DNA of 64,000 nucleotides from an uncultured Azohydromonas sp. (GCF_937926365.1 NZ_CALAOH010000021.1:1-64000); one strand, 5' to 3'. Counted from the first letter of the stretch, positions 44,127 to 53,435 are shown. The notes: a model not told the origin generated them from the sequence alone. A program made the numbers and translations.

Positions 44127-46001
44127 ATGACTCCACATTCCCCATCGACCACCGCGGCGCCCACGCGCGGCGCCCCGGCGCAGAGCGTGCTCGCGGTCGT
44201 CGTGATCTACGGGCGCACGCCCCGCCAGGCGCTGGCCTGGGAGACCCTGTGCGCCTGGCTGGCCGAGCCGGCTGCAGCGGGCCTGGCCCTGCGCCACGTG
44301 CTGGTTTACGACAACTCGCCGCAGCCGAGCTCGTCCGGGCTGGCGGGCACGCCAGGCCTCACCTACCGGCACGACGCCGGCAACGGCGGCACGCGCGCGG
44401 CGTTCATGCAGGCGGCAGCGCTGGCACGCCAGCAGGGCTGCCAGTGGCTGCTGCTGCTGGACCACGACACGCGCCTGCCCGGCACCCTGCTGGACGCCAT
44501 GGCGCGGGCGATAGGGCAGGCCCCGGACACGCCGGCCGCAGTCGTGCCGCGCGTGCGGCATGGCGAGCAGCCCATCTCGCCGGCACTCATCAGCGACCTG
44601 GGCATCATCCGGGCCCTGCCCCTGGACGCCGAGCCGCCCCCGGGCAGCCGCGTCACCGCCGTGGCCTCGGGCAGCCTGCTCGACGTGGCGGCCTTCGAAG
44701 CCCTGGGACCGATCCCGGCGCACTTGTGGCTGGACGGCGTGGACCACTGGATCTTCGCCGGCCTCCATGCCCGGCGAGGCACGGTGCGCGTGGCCGACGC
44801 GACGCTGCAGCACGAGCTGTCCGTGGTCGACGTGGGCGCCATGCCGGCGTGGCGCCTGCTCAGCGTGCTGGCTTCGGAGCGGGCACTGCTGGAGGTGCTG
44901 CCCTGGACCGCGCGCCTGGCCTACCCCTACCGGTTGCTGCGCCACCTGCAGCGCATCTCCCGCGCCAACCCGGCCGCGGGCCGGCTGGCCCGGCAATGGG
45001 CGCTGGGCCGCCTGGACGACGCCGCCGCCCGGCCGCCGCGGCAGCACTCCCAGGCGGCCTCGCAGCGCCAGGACGACACCATGACCACCGTGACCCTGCT
45101 GCTGCCCGTCTACAACGGCGAGCGCTTTCTCGCCGCCCAGCTGGACTCGCTGCTGGCGCAAACCCATGCCGACTGGATCTGCCTGGTGCGGGACGACGGG
45201 TCGAGCGACGGCTCCATGGCCATCGTGCAGCGCTACCAGGCGCGCCATCCCGACCGGTTCAGGATCATCGAGGACGGGCTCGGCAACCTGGGCACCGTGA
45301 AGTGCCTCAACACCCTGGCGCAGCACGTGGACACGCCGCTGTTCGGCTTCTGCGACCAGGATGACGTCTGGCTGCCGCGCAAGCTCGAAGCCGGCGTCCG
45401 CGCCCTGCAGGGCCTTCAGGCCGATGCCGGCGTACCGGCCCTGGCCTACTGCGACATGACGGTCACGAACGAGGCGCTGGAGCCGCTGGCACCGTCCTTC
45501 TGGAACATGATCCGCGGCCGCCGCTACGCCGTGGACCTGCGCGGGCTGCCCGTGCTCAACATGGTGGCGGGCTGCACCATGCTGGGCAACCGCGCCCTGC
45601 TCCAGGCCGCCTTCCCGGTGCCGCCTTGCGCCCCGATGCATGACTACTGGGTCGGCCTGGTGGCGAAGTTCGCGGGCCGTGCGGTGGCGATCGAGGAGCC
45701 GCTGATGCTCTACCGCCAGCACGGCCGCAACCAGCTCGGGGCCGGCACCCAGGCCTCGCTGGGGCAGCGCGTGCTCCGCCGCATCAAGGCCCTGGACCGC
45801 TTCGTGGCGCAGGCGCGCACGGCGCGCCAGACCCGGGTGGCCATGCTCAACGAGCTGCTGGCGCGCCCGGTGGCCTCGACCAACACGGTGGCCTGCCGGC
45901 AGGCGCTGCGCGCGGAGCACGGCAATCCGGTGAGTCGCCTGGCGTACCTGCTGCGCCACGGCATCCGCCCGGACCACGCCTTCGTCTACTGGCTGGCATG
46001 A
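44127..46001 (+). CDS. Fusion of two family 2 glycosyltransferases
   Basis: One uninterrupted frame of 624 residues carries two GT2 units. The first (about 20-300) has VLAVVVIYG, NGGTRAAFMQAA and LLLLDHDTRLP. The second starts at an internal in-frame Met319 (TVTLLLPVYNGERFLAAQLDSLLAQTH) and has FGFCDQDDVWLPRKLE. Both halves resemble rhamnosyltransferase-type GT2 enzymes, in keeping with the rfbBDAC genes. The join is an Ala/Arg/Gln-rich linker (about 290-318). It may add two sugars in a row. It overlaps the polymerase gene as ATGA. Confidence 0.83.
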   Translation: MTPHSPSTTAAPTRGAPAQSVLAVVVIYGRTPRQALAWETLCAWLAEPAAAGLALRHVLVYDNSPQPSSSGLAGTPGLTYRHDAGNGGTRAAFMQAAALARQQGCQWLLLLDHDTRLPGTLLDAMARAIGQAPDTPAAVVPRVRHGEQPISPALISDLGIIRALPLDAEPPPGSRVTAVASGSLLDVAAFEALGPIPAHLWLDGVDHWIFAGLHARRGTVRVADATLQHELSVVDVGAMPAWRLLSVLASERALLEVLPWTARLAYPYRLLRHLQRISRANPAAGRLARQWALGRLDDAAARPPRQHSQAASQRQDDTMTTVTLLLPVYNGERFLAAQLDSLLAQTHADWICLVRDDGSSDGSMAIVQRYQARHPDRFRIIEDGLGNLGTVKCLNTLAQHVDTPLFGFCDQDDVWLPRKLEAGVRALQGLQADAGVPALAYCDMTVTNEALEPLAPSFWNMIRGRRYAVDLRGLPVLNMVAGCTMLGNRALLQAAFPVPPCAPMHDYWVGLVAKFAGRAVAIEEPLMLYRQHGRNQLGAGTQASLGQRVLRRIKALDRFVAQARTARQTRVAMLNELLARPVASTNTVACRQALRAEHGNPVSRLAYLLRHGIRPDHAFVYWLA

Positions 46002-47179
46002 ACATGAGCAAAGCCCTGGCCCTGGAGCTTGACCGCCCCGCGCGCCGGCCGCACGTGGCGTGGGGCATTTCGCTGGCGCTGGGCGTGGCCACGCTGCTGC
46101 TGACGCGGCACTCGCAGCTGCCCGGGCTGGGAGGGCTGGTCGCGCCCTGGGCGCTGCTGATCCTGGTGCTGACGCTGGGCCGCAGCACAACCATGCTGGC
46201 CCTGATGCCGCTGCTGGCCTACGGTTCGGCGTCCGTAATCGGCAGCGCGCTGGCGGGCCGCGACGTGGCGGACGCCATGCGCTTCTTCATCGTCCTGCTA
46301 GCCACGATCCTGGCCTTCAACGTGCGGCCGCGCACCATCTCCCAGCCTTGGGCCCTTGCGCCGGTGGCGCTGCAGTGCGTGCTGATCACCGCCCTTTCGG
46401 TGGGGCTGGGCGTGATGCAGGACCCGCTGGTGGCCGGCACCGTGCGGGAAATGGCCATCGAAAACGCTTGGGGCGACGTCTACTCCTTCGACGGCATCTA
46501 TTACCGCGTGCAGGTCATCGGCAATGCGCTGATTCCGCTGCTGTTCATGGTTTGCCTGTGGGAAAGGAAGAAGCGCTTCTTCCACAAGGCGGGACTGCTC
46601 GTTTCGGCACTCGGCCTTGTCGCCGCCGGCAACCTGACCTATTTCATCGTCGCAGCGCTGGCCCTGGCCCTGCGCTACCGCAGCCTCCTGGCACGCCAGT
46701 GGCTGCTGCTATTCCTGCTGATACCACTCATGGCGGTCTCGGCCATCATTTTTTCGGGTGACGCGCAGGAGATCATCGACCGCAAGTTCGAGGGCTCCGA
46801 TTCCTCCATGGGGGTGCGCTTCGACCAGGTGGATGCGGCCCAGAGAAGCTTCGAGAATTCTCCGGCATCCCTGGTGTTCGGCGCGGGCCTGGGTGCCCGT
46901 TTCCCGGACGGCAAGGAAAGAAACTATTCCGAATTTCTCTACATCGAGCTTCAGGCACTCTACGTCACCTACCAGATCGGCATCCTTGGCATGCTGCTGT
47001 ACATGCTGACCGTGGCATGGTGCGTGCGGCGCCGGCTCAATATGGAAGGCCGCTCGATTTTCTGGTTGTACATGCTGTCCGGCATCACCAACCCTTATAT
47101 CCTGGACACCAACCAGATCGTCATGACCATGCTGCTGGTGCATTTGTTTCCCGCGCGCACTACGCCACCTGCTCCGTAG
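45998..47179 (+). CDS. O-antigen/polysaccharide polymerase (Wzy-like)
   Basis: A 393-residue membrane protein with about ten hydrophobic helices. A large periplasmic loop late in the sequence (about residues 250-315) contains MGVRFDQVDAAQRSFENSPASLVFGAGLG, typical of Wzy/WaaL proteins. It joins flipped repeat units into a polymer under control of the Wzz protein at 27633. It is the only polymerase candidate in the window. Base composition shifts towards A+T in its second half. Confidence 0.72.
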   Translation: MNMSKALALELDRPARRPHVAWGISLALGVATLLLTRHSQLPGLGGLVAPWALLILVLTLGRSTTMLALMPLLAYGSASVIGSALAGRDVADAMRFFIVLLATILAFNVRPRTISQPWALAPVALQCVLITALSVGLGVMQDPLVAGTVREMAIENAWGDVYSFDGIYYRVQVIGNALIPLLFMVCLWERKKRFFHKAGLLVSALGLVAAGNLTYFIVAALALALRYRSLLARQWLLLFLLIPLMAVSAIIFSGDAQEIIDRKFEGSDSSMGVRFDQVDAAQRSFENSPASLVFGAGLGARFPDGKERNYSEFLYIELQALYVTYQIGILGMLLYMLTVAWCVRRRLNMEGRSIFWLYMLSGITNPYILDTNQIVMTMLLVHLFPARTTPPAP

Positions 47180-47254
47180 ACCATTTTCGTCGCCGGGCCC
47201 CAATCAAAAGTGTCTGCCACGGACCTACAGCACCCCTATCAGAGATCCAACACC

Positions 47255-48115
47255 ATGAGTTTGCGCTTGGCCGCCATTTATACGACCTACAAGCCGGATG
47301 CCGGTTTCAGAAGCCGCATTGAAGGTATCGTATCCCGCTGCCACGCCACCATTGTCGTGGACAACACGCCGGGCAGCCACGTTTTCGAAGATGCCTCGGA
47401 TCTGACGCTGCTGCAGGATGGCGTCAACAAGGGCCTGGGCCGCGCGCTGAACCTGGGCATCGAAAAGGCCCGGGAACTGGGCTGCAATGCAGCCATTTTG
47501 TTCGACCAGGACAGCACGCCGCCAGCGTCTTTCATCGACAAGCTGAAGCAGGAATTCACGCAATTCAATTCCACCCGGATCTGCACCGGTCCCAGGCTGC
47601 TGGACGACACGGTGCAGGCCGCGCCTGGACCGGACACCGTAGAGTCGCCGGCCCGTCCCCAGGAAGTCACCTGCCTGGCCACCTCGGGCATGCTGTTCTC
47701 GCTGGAAAACCTAGGCCCGGCGGACAGTTTCTCGGAAGCGTTCTTCCTGGATTTCGTGGATTTCGACTGGTGCTGGCGCATGCGCGCCAAGGGCTGGAAG
47801 CTTTACCGCCTAGACCATGTACCGATGCCCCACCGCCTGGGCTTGGCCCAGCGACATGTCCTGGGCCTGACCTACCACGTGCCGGCGCCGTACCGCCATT
47901 ATTTCCAGTTCAGGGACACGCTGCGCTTGCTGACTCTGGATTACGTGCCGCTGTACTCGAAATTCCGTTTCGGCATCCTGCTGCTGCCAAAAATGCTAGT
48001 CTACCCTTTCATCCTGGATCGGGGCGTGGAACGCTTCAAATGGATGGCGCGCGGCATCGTGGATTTTTTCAAGTCCGTCAAGGGTGTGGGCGCCGCGGGA
48101 CAAAAACTACTCTGA
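47255..48115 (+). CDS. Family 2 glycosyltransferase, rhamnosyltransferase-like
   Basis: A 286-residue GT2 enzyme starting SLRLAAIYTTYKPDAGF. It has VNKGLGRALNLGIEKA, the metal site LFDQDSTPPASF and FFLDFVDFDWCWRMRAKGWKLY, a pattern of WbbL/RfbF-type rhamnosyltransferases. I chose the ATG at 47255; a GTG at 47210 would add 15 unconserved residues. The gene is clearly less GC-rich than the upstream cluster, as is the next one. Confidence 0.8.
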   Translation: MSLRLAAIYTTYKPDAGFRSRIEGIVSRCHATIVVDNTPGSHVFEDASDLTLLQDGVNKGLGRALNLGIEKARELGCNAAILFDQDSTPPASFIDKLKQEFTQFNSTRICTGPRLLDDTVQAAPGPDTVESPARPQEVTCLATSGMLFSLENLGPADSFSEAFFLDFVDFDWCWRMRAKGWKLYRLDHVPMPHRLGLAQRHVLGLTYHVPAPYRHYFQFRDTLRLLTLDYVPLYSKFRFGILLLPKMLVYPFILDRGVERFKWMARGIVDFFKSVKGVGAAGQKLL

Positions 48116-48135
48116 CACCACCATAAAGCTCCACC

Positions 48136-48993
48136 ATGACAACGACGAGCCCGGCCGGCATGCCGATAAAAACGGCAACCATCATGTCAGTTTACGGGCG
48201 GGATGATCCTCAGGCTACCGAACGCGCATTGCAGTCTGTATGGCAGCAGCGGTTTTCGCAGGCCGTGGAAAATAGGATCTACCTGGCCATTGACGGCCCC
48301 ATACCACAGTCTCTCGATGAAACCATCCAGCGCTGGGAATCCCGTATTCACCGGATTTGCCGACTGCCGCACAATGTCGGTCTGGCGGCCGCGCTCAATG
48401 AGCTGATCAAGGTGCTGGAGGACGAATCGCTAGTTTTCCGCATGGACGCGGATGACTGGTCCTATCCCGACCGCTACCAGAAGCAGATCAACTATCTGCA
48501 ATCCCATCCAAAGGTGGACATCCTGGGTGGCGACATCGTGGAAACCATCCGCAATTCCGAGACGAAGCGCCGGGTGGCTTTCAATGGCACGCCGGACAAT
48601 CTGGAAGAGGAATTGTGCAAGCGGGTACCGGTGGCGCACCCCACCGTCTGTTTCCGGCGGCGCGTGCTGCAGCGGGTAGGAGGTTATCCAGTCAACCGGG
48701 GCAATGAAGACATTGCCATGTGGTTCCGCTGCGCGCGTGAAGGCTTCGTTTTCGACAACCTCCACGAGCCGCTGCTGGAATTCACCATCAACCCGGACTT
48801 CTGGCGCCGCAGGGGTGTCGGCAAGGCCCTGCTGGAATTCAAGTGCTATGCGGCGGGCATCTGGTCGCTGCACGGGCCGACATGGCGTTTCATCTTTCCA
48901 GTGCTGCGCCTGGGCCTGCGCCTGGCGCCTGCATCCCTGGCGAAGAAAGCCTATGGCTCGGCGGCCCGGGCTCCGAAAAACAGCAACGCCTGA
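48136..48993 (+). CDS. Family 2 glycosyltransferase
   Basis: A 285-residue GT2 enzyme, last gene of the plus-strand half. TATIMSVYGRDDPQATERALQSV marks the N-terminus, NVGLAAALNELI and the DXD-like FRMDADDWSYPDRY the donor site. VAHPTVCFRRRVLQRVGGYP and GNEDIAMWFRCAREG are usual in this family. Lower G+C content and less biased codon use set it apart from its neighbours. Its stop is four bases from the stop of the convergent flippase gene. Confidence 0.82.
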   Translation: MTTTSPAGMPIKTATIMSVYGRDDPQATERALQSVWQQRFSQAVENRIYLAIDGPIPQSLDETIQRWESRIHRICRLPHNVGLAAALNELIKVLEDESLVFRMDADDWSYPDRYQKQINYLQSHPKVDILGGDIVETIRNSETKRRVAFNGTPDNLEEELCKRVPVAHPTVCFRRRVLQRVGGYPVNRGNEDIAMWFRCAREGFVFDNLHEPLLEFTINPDFWRRRGVGKALLEFKCYAAGIWSLHGPTWRFIFPVLRLGLRLAPASLAKKAYGSAARAPKNSNA

Positions 48994-48997
48994 GCCC

Positions 48998-50365
48998 TCA
49001 ATTGCGTGCCGCGCCTGAACGGCGCCGGTTTGCTCTCATCTTGTACGGCGCCGCTGCCAGTTGACCTGCCTGCCTCAGCAGGCCCACCCCGAACCACGGC
49101 ATCGGGCACCGCCGCTGCGCCACCCACCACGTCAGCGCGAAGCGCAGCCCCATGCTCAGGCCAAAGGCCATGGCCGCGCCCTGTAGCCCCAGCGGCTTGA
49201 CCAGCACCAGCAGCAGCGCGACGTTGACCAGGCCCGAGGCCACGGTGACCAGCGCCAGCGCCCCGGTGCGCCGGGAATAGAAGACATAGTTGTTGACCAT
49301 GTAGTACATGCCGTTGAAGGCCTGCCCCAGCGCCAGCCAACCGATGAGCGCGCCCGCGTGTGCGAACTCCGGCCCCGCGAGCCAGCCCACCAGCGGCGGC
49401 CCCAGCTCCAGCGCCAGCGCCGCGCCCAGCAGTACCAGCACAAACCAGGCGTAAGTCAGGCGCACGATGCGCCGCTTCTCCGCGGCGTCGTTGCGCCGCA
49501 GACGCTCGAACAGCCACGGTCCGTAGGCCTTGTTGATCGCGTCGAACACCAGGCTCATGCCGTTGGCCACCTGCACCGCCACCATGTAGACGCCCGCCGC
49601 GGCCAAACCCAGCTCGGTGTGGATGACGACGCGGTCCACCGCGTTGAGCAGGAAGAGGCCGGAGAAATGCGGCACCAGCGGCAGCCCAAAGGCCAGCGCG
49701 TCCTTGAGGTGGTCCGGCCGCCACACCAGCAGCCGCAGCAGCGCGTCGCGGCGCAGCAGCGCCAGCGCCAGCAGCGCGAACAGCCCGGTCACTCCCACCT
49801 GCGCCGCGACGCGCCCTTCCGCGCCCTGCTCCAGCCCCACCACCAGCAGCAGCGACAGCGCCATGTTGAGCAGCCCCTGCGAGACCTGCAGCGCCCCGAA
49901 GCACCGCGCCTGGTGGCGCACTTGCCACTGGCCCAGCCGGATGCCCATGACCGCCGAGCACGCGCAGGCGAACACCGCCCAGGACATCCACTGCGGCCGC
50001 AGCCCCAGCGCCGCCGCCAGCGGCTCGCGCAGCAGCTGGATCAGGCCCAGCATCAGCACGCTGGAACACAGCACCAATTGCAGGCAGGCGCCGATGAAGC
50101 TTGCGAGCTCGCGCTGCGCGCAAGCCCCGTCGCCGTCGTAGTACTTGCGCCCCGCCGCCCCCGCCACGCTCAGCCCCACCATGGACTCCAGCGCGCACAG
50201 CAGGGTCTGGAACATCGCTACCTCACCGTAGCCCTCGGGCCCCAGCACGCGCGTGAGCAGCGGCAGCAGCGCGAAAGGAATGGCGGCGTTGACGACATTG
50301 GCCACCAGGTAGACGGCGGCACCCGACAGCAGCGTGTTGGCCTGCACGGCGGGAGCGGGGGTCAA
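48998..50365 (-). CDS. Lipid-linked repeat-unit flippase (Wzx-like), copy 2
   Basis: Polytopic MOP-superfamily protein of 455 residues with about 12-14 helices, starting NTLLSGAAVYLVANVVNAAIPFALLPLLTRVLGPEGYGEVAMF, the usual opening of Wzx/polysaccharide biosynthesis proteins. The longest start is a TTG at 50365 with only a distant purine stretch upstream; a GTG six codons later is an alternative. It is separated from the capD-like gene by a ~315-base gap and is the last gene of the minus-strand half. Confidence 0.82.
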   Translation of the reverse strand: MTPAPAVQANTLLSGAAVYLVANVVNAAIPFALLPLLTRVLGPEGYGEVAMFQTLLCALESMVGLSVAGAAGRKYYDGDGACAQRELASFIGACLQLVLCSSVLMLGLIQLLREPLAAALGLRPQWMSWAVFACACSAVMGIRLGQWQVRHQARCFGALQVSQGLLNMALSLLLVVGLEQGAEGRVAAQVGVTGLFALLALALLRRDALLRLLVWRPDHLKDALAFGLPLVPHFSGLFLLNAVDRVVIHTELGLAAAGVYMVAVQVANGMSLVFDAINKAYGPWLFERLRRNDAAEKRRIVRLTYAWFVLVLLGAALALELGPPLVGWLAGPEFAHAGALIGWLALGQAFNGMYYMVNNYVFYSRRTGALALVTVASGLVNVALLLVLVKPLGLQGAAMAFGLSMGLRFALTWWVAQRRCPMPWFGVGLLRQAGQLAAAPYKMRANRRRSGAARN

Positions 50366-50680
50366 CGCTTGGCGCAGAAGCCTTCGGGCAGGCCGATGGT
50401 CCCCCCTCCGGAGGGATTGCGTCGCGGGGAGAAGGCGTCCGGGAGCGTCGGCAGTTCAGGCATGCGGCACCGCGATAGGCAAAGCAGCGGAGGCGCGCGG
50501 GATCGCGGGAGCGGACACGCGGCACCGGGGGTGGAGTCGGCCATTCTGGAAGGCCTCCTGCGCACCTGGATGCGCCCGCATCTATGGACCCGGGGGGAGC
50601 CCTCCCCCCTTGGGGGGAAACATCCGCCTCGGGGGATGACAGCCGCGGCGCGCCTCAGGGCGGCGGCCGGGCCGCCTCGC
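50366..50680. other. Gap between capD-like and flippase genes
   Basis: No open frame with coding character is seen in these 315 bases. The notable element is at 50592-50617, where G6, C6 and G6 tracts follow each other, so a hairpin can form either between the first pair (loop AGCCCT) or the second (CCCCCCTTGGGGGG). It may end transcription of the capD-like gene, but lacks a T-run. Confidence 0.5.
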
Positions 50681-52552
50681 TCAGCCGCCCGACCTGAACT
50701 CCGGCACCAGCTCGCGCAGGCATTCGCGCACCGCCGCGTCGCCCTCGCGCGCCGCGGCCTCGCAGCGTTGCAGCCACGGCCCCACGCGCTCGCGCGCGCC
50801 CTCGTCGTTGAGCCGCGCGATGCGCAGCCGCTCGAAGCGCGTGGGCAGCGTGGTGTCGTTGTCGGCCAGCAGCTCCTCGAACAGCTTCTCGCCCGGGCGC
50901 AGGCCGCTGAAGACGATCGGCACTTCGTCGGGCGTCATGCCCGCCAGGCGGATGAGCTGCCGCGCCAGGTCCACGATGCGCACGGGCTCGCCCATGTCCA
51001 GCACCAGCACCTGGCCGCTGTCGCCGATGGCGGCGGCCTGCAGCACCAGCCGCGCCGCCTCGGGAATGGTCATGAAGTAGCGAATGATGTCCGGGTGCGT
51101 CACCGTCACCGGCCCGCCGCGCGCGATCTGCTCCTTGAACTTCGGGATCACGCTGCCGCTGGAGCCCAGCACGTTGCCGAAGCGCACGGCCATGAAGCGC
51201 GTGCGCGGGTGCTGCGCCGCCATGGCGCTGACCACCAGCTCCGCCGCGCGCTTGGTCGCGCCCATGACGTTGGTCGGGTTCACCGCCTTGTCGGTGCTGA
51301 TGAGCACGAATCGCTCGGCCCCGGCCTCGGCCGCCGCCAGCGCCGCGTGGTACGTGCCCAGCGTGTTGTTGCGCAGCGCGGCGCCGGCGTTGTCCTCCTC
51401 CATCAGCGGCACGTGCTTGAACGCGGCGGCATGGAACAGCACCTGCGGCCGCCAGCGCGCGCAGGTGGCGCGCAGGTGCTGCAGATCCTTCACGTCGCCC
51501 ACCAGCCGCACCAGCGGCAGGTGCGCGAAGCGGTCGGAGAGCTCCTGCTCGATGCTGTAGAGGTTGAACTCGCCCAGCTCGTAGAGCACCAGCCGCGCCG
51601 GGCCGTAGCGCGCGACTTGGCGGCATAGCTCGCTGCCGATGGAGCCGCCCGCGCCCGTGATCAGCACGGTCTTGCCGTTGAGGGTCTCGGCGATGCCCGC
51701 CTCGTCCAGCACCACGGGGTCGCGGCCCAATAAATCCTCGGCCTCGACGTTGCGCAGCCGGTCCACCGCGCTGAGGCCCTGGCGCAGCTCGTCCACCGAG
51801 GGCACGGTAAGCACGTGCAGCCCGGTGGCGGCGGCCAGTTCCAGCGCGCGCCGGCGCGCCGTGTCGGGCGCGCCGGGCATGGCGACGATGACGTGCGTGG
51901 CGTCGCCGCGGATGTCCTCGCGCCCCACGTCGGCCAGCGTGCCCAGCACCTGCACCCCGCCGATGCGCGCGCCGAGCTTGGCCGGGTCGTCGTCCAGCAG
52001 CCCCAGCACGCGCCAGCCCTGGCGGTGGATGCCGGCCAACAGCATCCGCGCCGCCTCGCCCGCGCCCAGCACCAGCGCGCGCCGCGGCGTCCCGTTGTCG
52101 CCGTGCTGGCGCGCGTTCTCGTAGAGCATGCGGTAGGCGATGCGCACGCCGCACACGCCCAGCAGGCTCATCAGCGGATGCAGCGCCAGCACCGCGCGCG
52201 GCACCGCGTGCAGGTGCGCCATGAGCACCGCCACGGCGCAAAGCGCGCCGGCGGCGAAGCAGGCCGTGCCCAGCCGGCGCAGCTCGCGCACGCCCACGAA
52301 GCGCCACATCCCGCGCGGGATGCCCATGAGCGCGAACACCACCAGGTAGGCCGCGATCACGCCGGCCATCACCCAGGGGTCGTAGCCCGGCCGCGCGCTC
52401 CACCAGCGCTCGAAGCCCAGGCGGAAGAGGTACGTGAAATTCCAGGCCAGCGCGATGACCACGCCGTCCAGCACCATGGACAGGGCCTCGCGGCGCGTGC
52501 GCAGCCGCGCCAGCAGCCGGTCGAGGCGGCTCCAGAAGTGCGCGCCGTTCAT
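50681..52552 (-). CDS. Membrane-bound nucleotide-sugar 4,6-dehydratase (FlmA/WbpM/CapD long form)
   Basis: A 623-residue protein with four N-terminal membrane helices (about 25-130), a CoA-binding-like domain (about 140-270) and a C-terminal SDR domain. The SDR starts TVLITGAGGSIGSELCRQ; ISTDKAVNPTNVMGATKR carries the Met-x-x-x-Lys that replaces Tyr-x-x-x-Lys in this subfamily. Such enzymes convert UDP-GlcNAc to UDP-4-keto-6-deoxy-GlcNAc. With the DegT aminotransferase at 53693 it could make an amino-dideoxy sugar. It overlaps the sugar transferase gene as ATGA. Confidence 0.9.
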   Translation of the reverse strand: MNGAHFWSRLDRLLARLRTRREALSMVLDGVVIALAWNFTYLFRLGFERWWSARPGYDPWVMAGVIAAYLVVFALMGIPRGMWRFVGVRELRRLGTACFAAGALCAVAVLMAHLHAVPRAVLALHPLMSLLGVCGVRIAYRMLYENARQHGDNGTPRRALVLGAGEAARMLLAGIHRQGWRVLGLLDDDPAKLGARIGGVQVLGTLADVGREDIRGDATHVIVAMPGAPDTARRRALELAAATGLHVLTVPSVDELRQGLSAVDRLRNVEAEDLLGRDPVVLDEAGIAETLNGKTVLITGAGGSIGSELCRQVARYGPARLVLYELGEFNLYSIEQELSDRFAHLPLVRLVGDVKDLQHLRATCARWRPQVLFHAAAFKHVPLMEEDNAGAALRNNTLGTYHAALAAAEAGAERFVLISTDKAVNPTNVMGATKRAAELVVSAMAAQHPRTRFMAVRFGNVLGSSGSVIPKFKEQIARGGPVTVTHPDIIRYFMTIPEAARLVLQAAAIGDSGQVLVLDMGEPVRIVDLARQLIRLAGMTPDEVPIVFSGLRPGEKLFEELLADNDTTLPTRFERLRIARLNDEGARERVGPWLQRCEAAAREGDAAVRECLRELVPEFRSGG

Positions 52553-53139
52553 CGCGAAGCCAGCAGCCGCAGCGTGCGCAGCAGGATGCGCAGGTCCGAC
52601 GCCAGCGTGGCGCTGCCCGCGTAGGCCACCTGCTGCGCCAGTTTCGCGGGCAGCACCTGCTCGACGTAGGCGCGCTCGGGGTCGGCGGCCTGCGCCAGCA
52701 GCGCGCCCTCGTCCAGGTGCGCCAGCGAGGCCGGGTCGGTGATGCCCGGGCGCACCGACAGCACCGCCTCGCGCAGCGCCGGCGGGTAGTGCCGCACGTA
52801 GCGCGGCACTTCCGGGCGCGGGCCGACCAGGCTCATGTCGCCCTTGAGCACGTCGATGAGCTGCGGCAGCTCGTCGAATCGGCGCGAGCGCAGCCAGTGC
52901 CCGGCGCGGGTGATGCGCGCGTCCTGCCCCACCGTCAGCGGCAATCCCGCGGCGTCGGTGCGCATGGTGCGGAACTTGTGGATGCGAAAGGGCTTGCCAT
53001 GCCGCCCGACCCGCTCCTGCCGGAACAGCGCCGGGCCGGGCGAATCGAGCCGGATCCACAGCGCGATGCAGAGCAGCAGCGGAGACAGCAGCAGCAACGC
53101 CGCCGCGGCGATGACCAGATCAAAGAGACGCTTGCCCAT
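52549..53139 (-). CDS. Small phosphoglycosyl transferase (PglC/WcaJ C-terminal type)
   Basis: Monotopic enzyme that starts a glycan by moving a sugar-1-phosphate onto undecaprenyl phosphate. One N-terminal re-entrant helix (KRLFDLVIAAAALLLLSPLLL) precedes the catalytic part with FRIHKFRTM and RRFDELPQLIDVLKGDMSLVGPRPE. It has 196 residues from the ATG at 53139. A second ATG at 53190 overlaps the hicA stop and would add 17 residues. The lack of the long N-terminal part of WcaJ/WbaP makes it resemble PglC, which fits its WbpM and DegT neighbours. Confidence 0.85.
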   Translation of the reverse strand: MGKRLFDLVIAAAALLLLSPLLLCIALWIRLDSPGPALFRQERVGRHGKPFRIHKFRTMRTDAAGLPLTVGQDARITRAGHWLRSRRFDELPQLIDVLKGDMSLVGPRPEVPRYVRHYPPALREAVLSVRPGITDPASLAHLDEGALLAQAADPERAYVEQVLPAKLAQQVAYAGSATLASDLRILLRTLRLLASR

Positions 53140-53189
53140 TTCCAGAATCGAACCCACCCGGCCCACGCTCGCAGACGACTGCACGGGCA

Positions 53190-53435
53190 TCACAAACCAA
53201 GCCGCTGCAGCAACTCGTCCCTGTCCAACTGAAGCCTGCCGCACACCTCGCTAAGGATGCCCGCCAGCGTGCCGAGCTTGAGCGGCTGGTGCGCCGGGAT
53301 GGTCACGTGGTGCTCGGGCACCTCGCTCAACGTCAGCCGGATGTGGCTGCCGCTCTGGCGCGTGACGGCATAGCCCACGCGGGCCAGCGCCTTGGCCAAC
53401 TGCACCCCGGTGATGTCACGCGGCAGCCTCGTCAT
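53190..53435 (-). CDS. hicA: HicA-family toxin (mRNA interferase)
   Basis: An 81-residue protein with the double-stranded RNA-binding-like HicA fold: GVQLAKALARVGYAVTRQSGSHIRLTL, with the catalytic His in GSHIRL, then VTIPAHQPLKLGTLAGIL. HicA cuts mRNA when not bound by HicB. It overlaps the hicB gene as ATGA. It sits inside a polysaccharide cluster, between the starter transferase and the aminotransferase. Confidence 0.87.
   Translation of the reverse strand: MTRLPRDITGVQLAKALARVGYAVTRQSGSHIRLTLSEVPEHHVTIPAHQPLKLGTLAGILSEVCGRLQLDRDELLQRLGL

Noticed and set aside
43656..46190. A minus-strand open frame of about 840 codons across the GT2 genes.
   Set aside because: It is antisense to three genes with clear motifs and shows no domain of its own.
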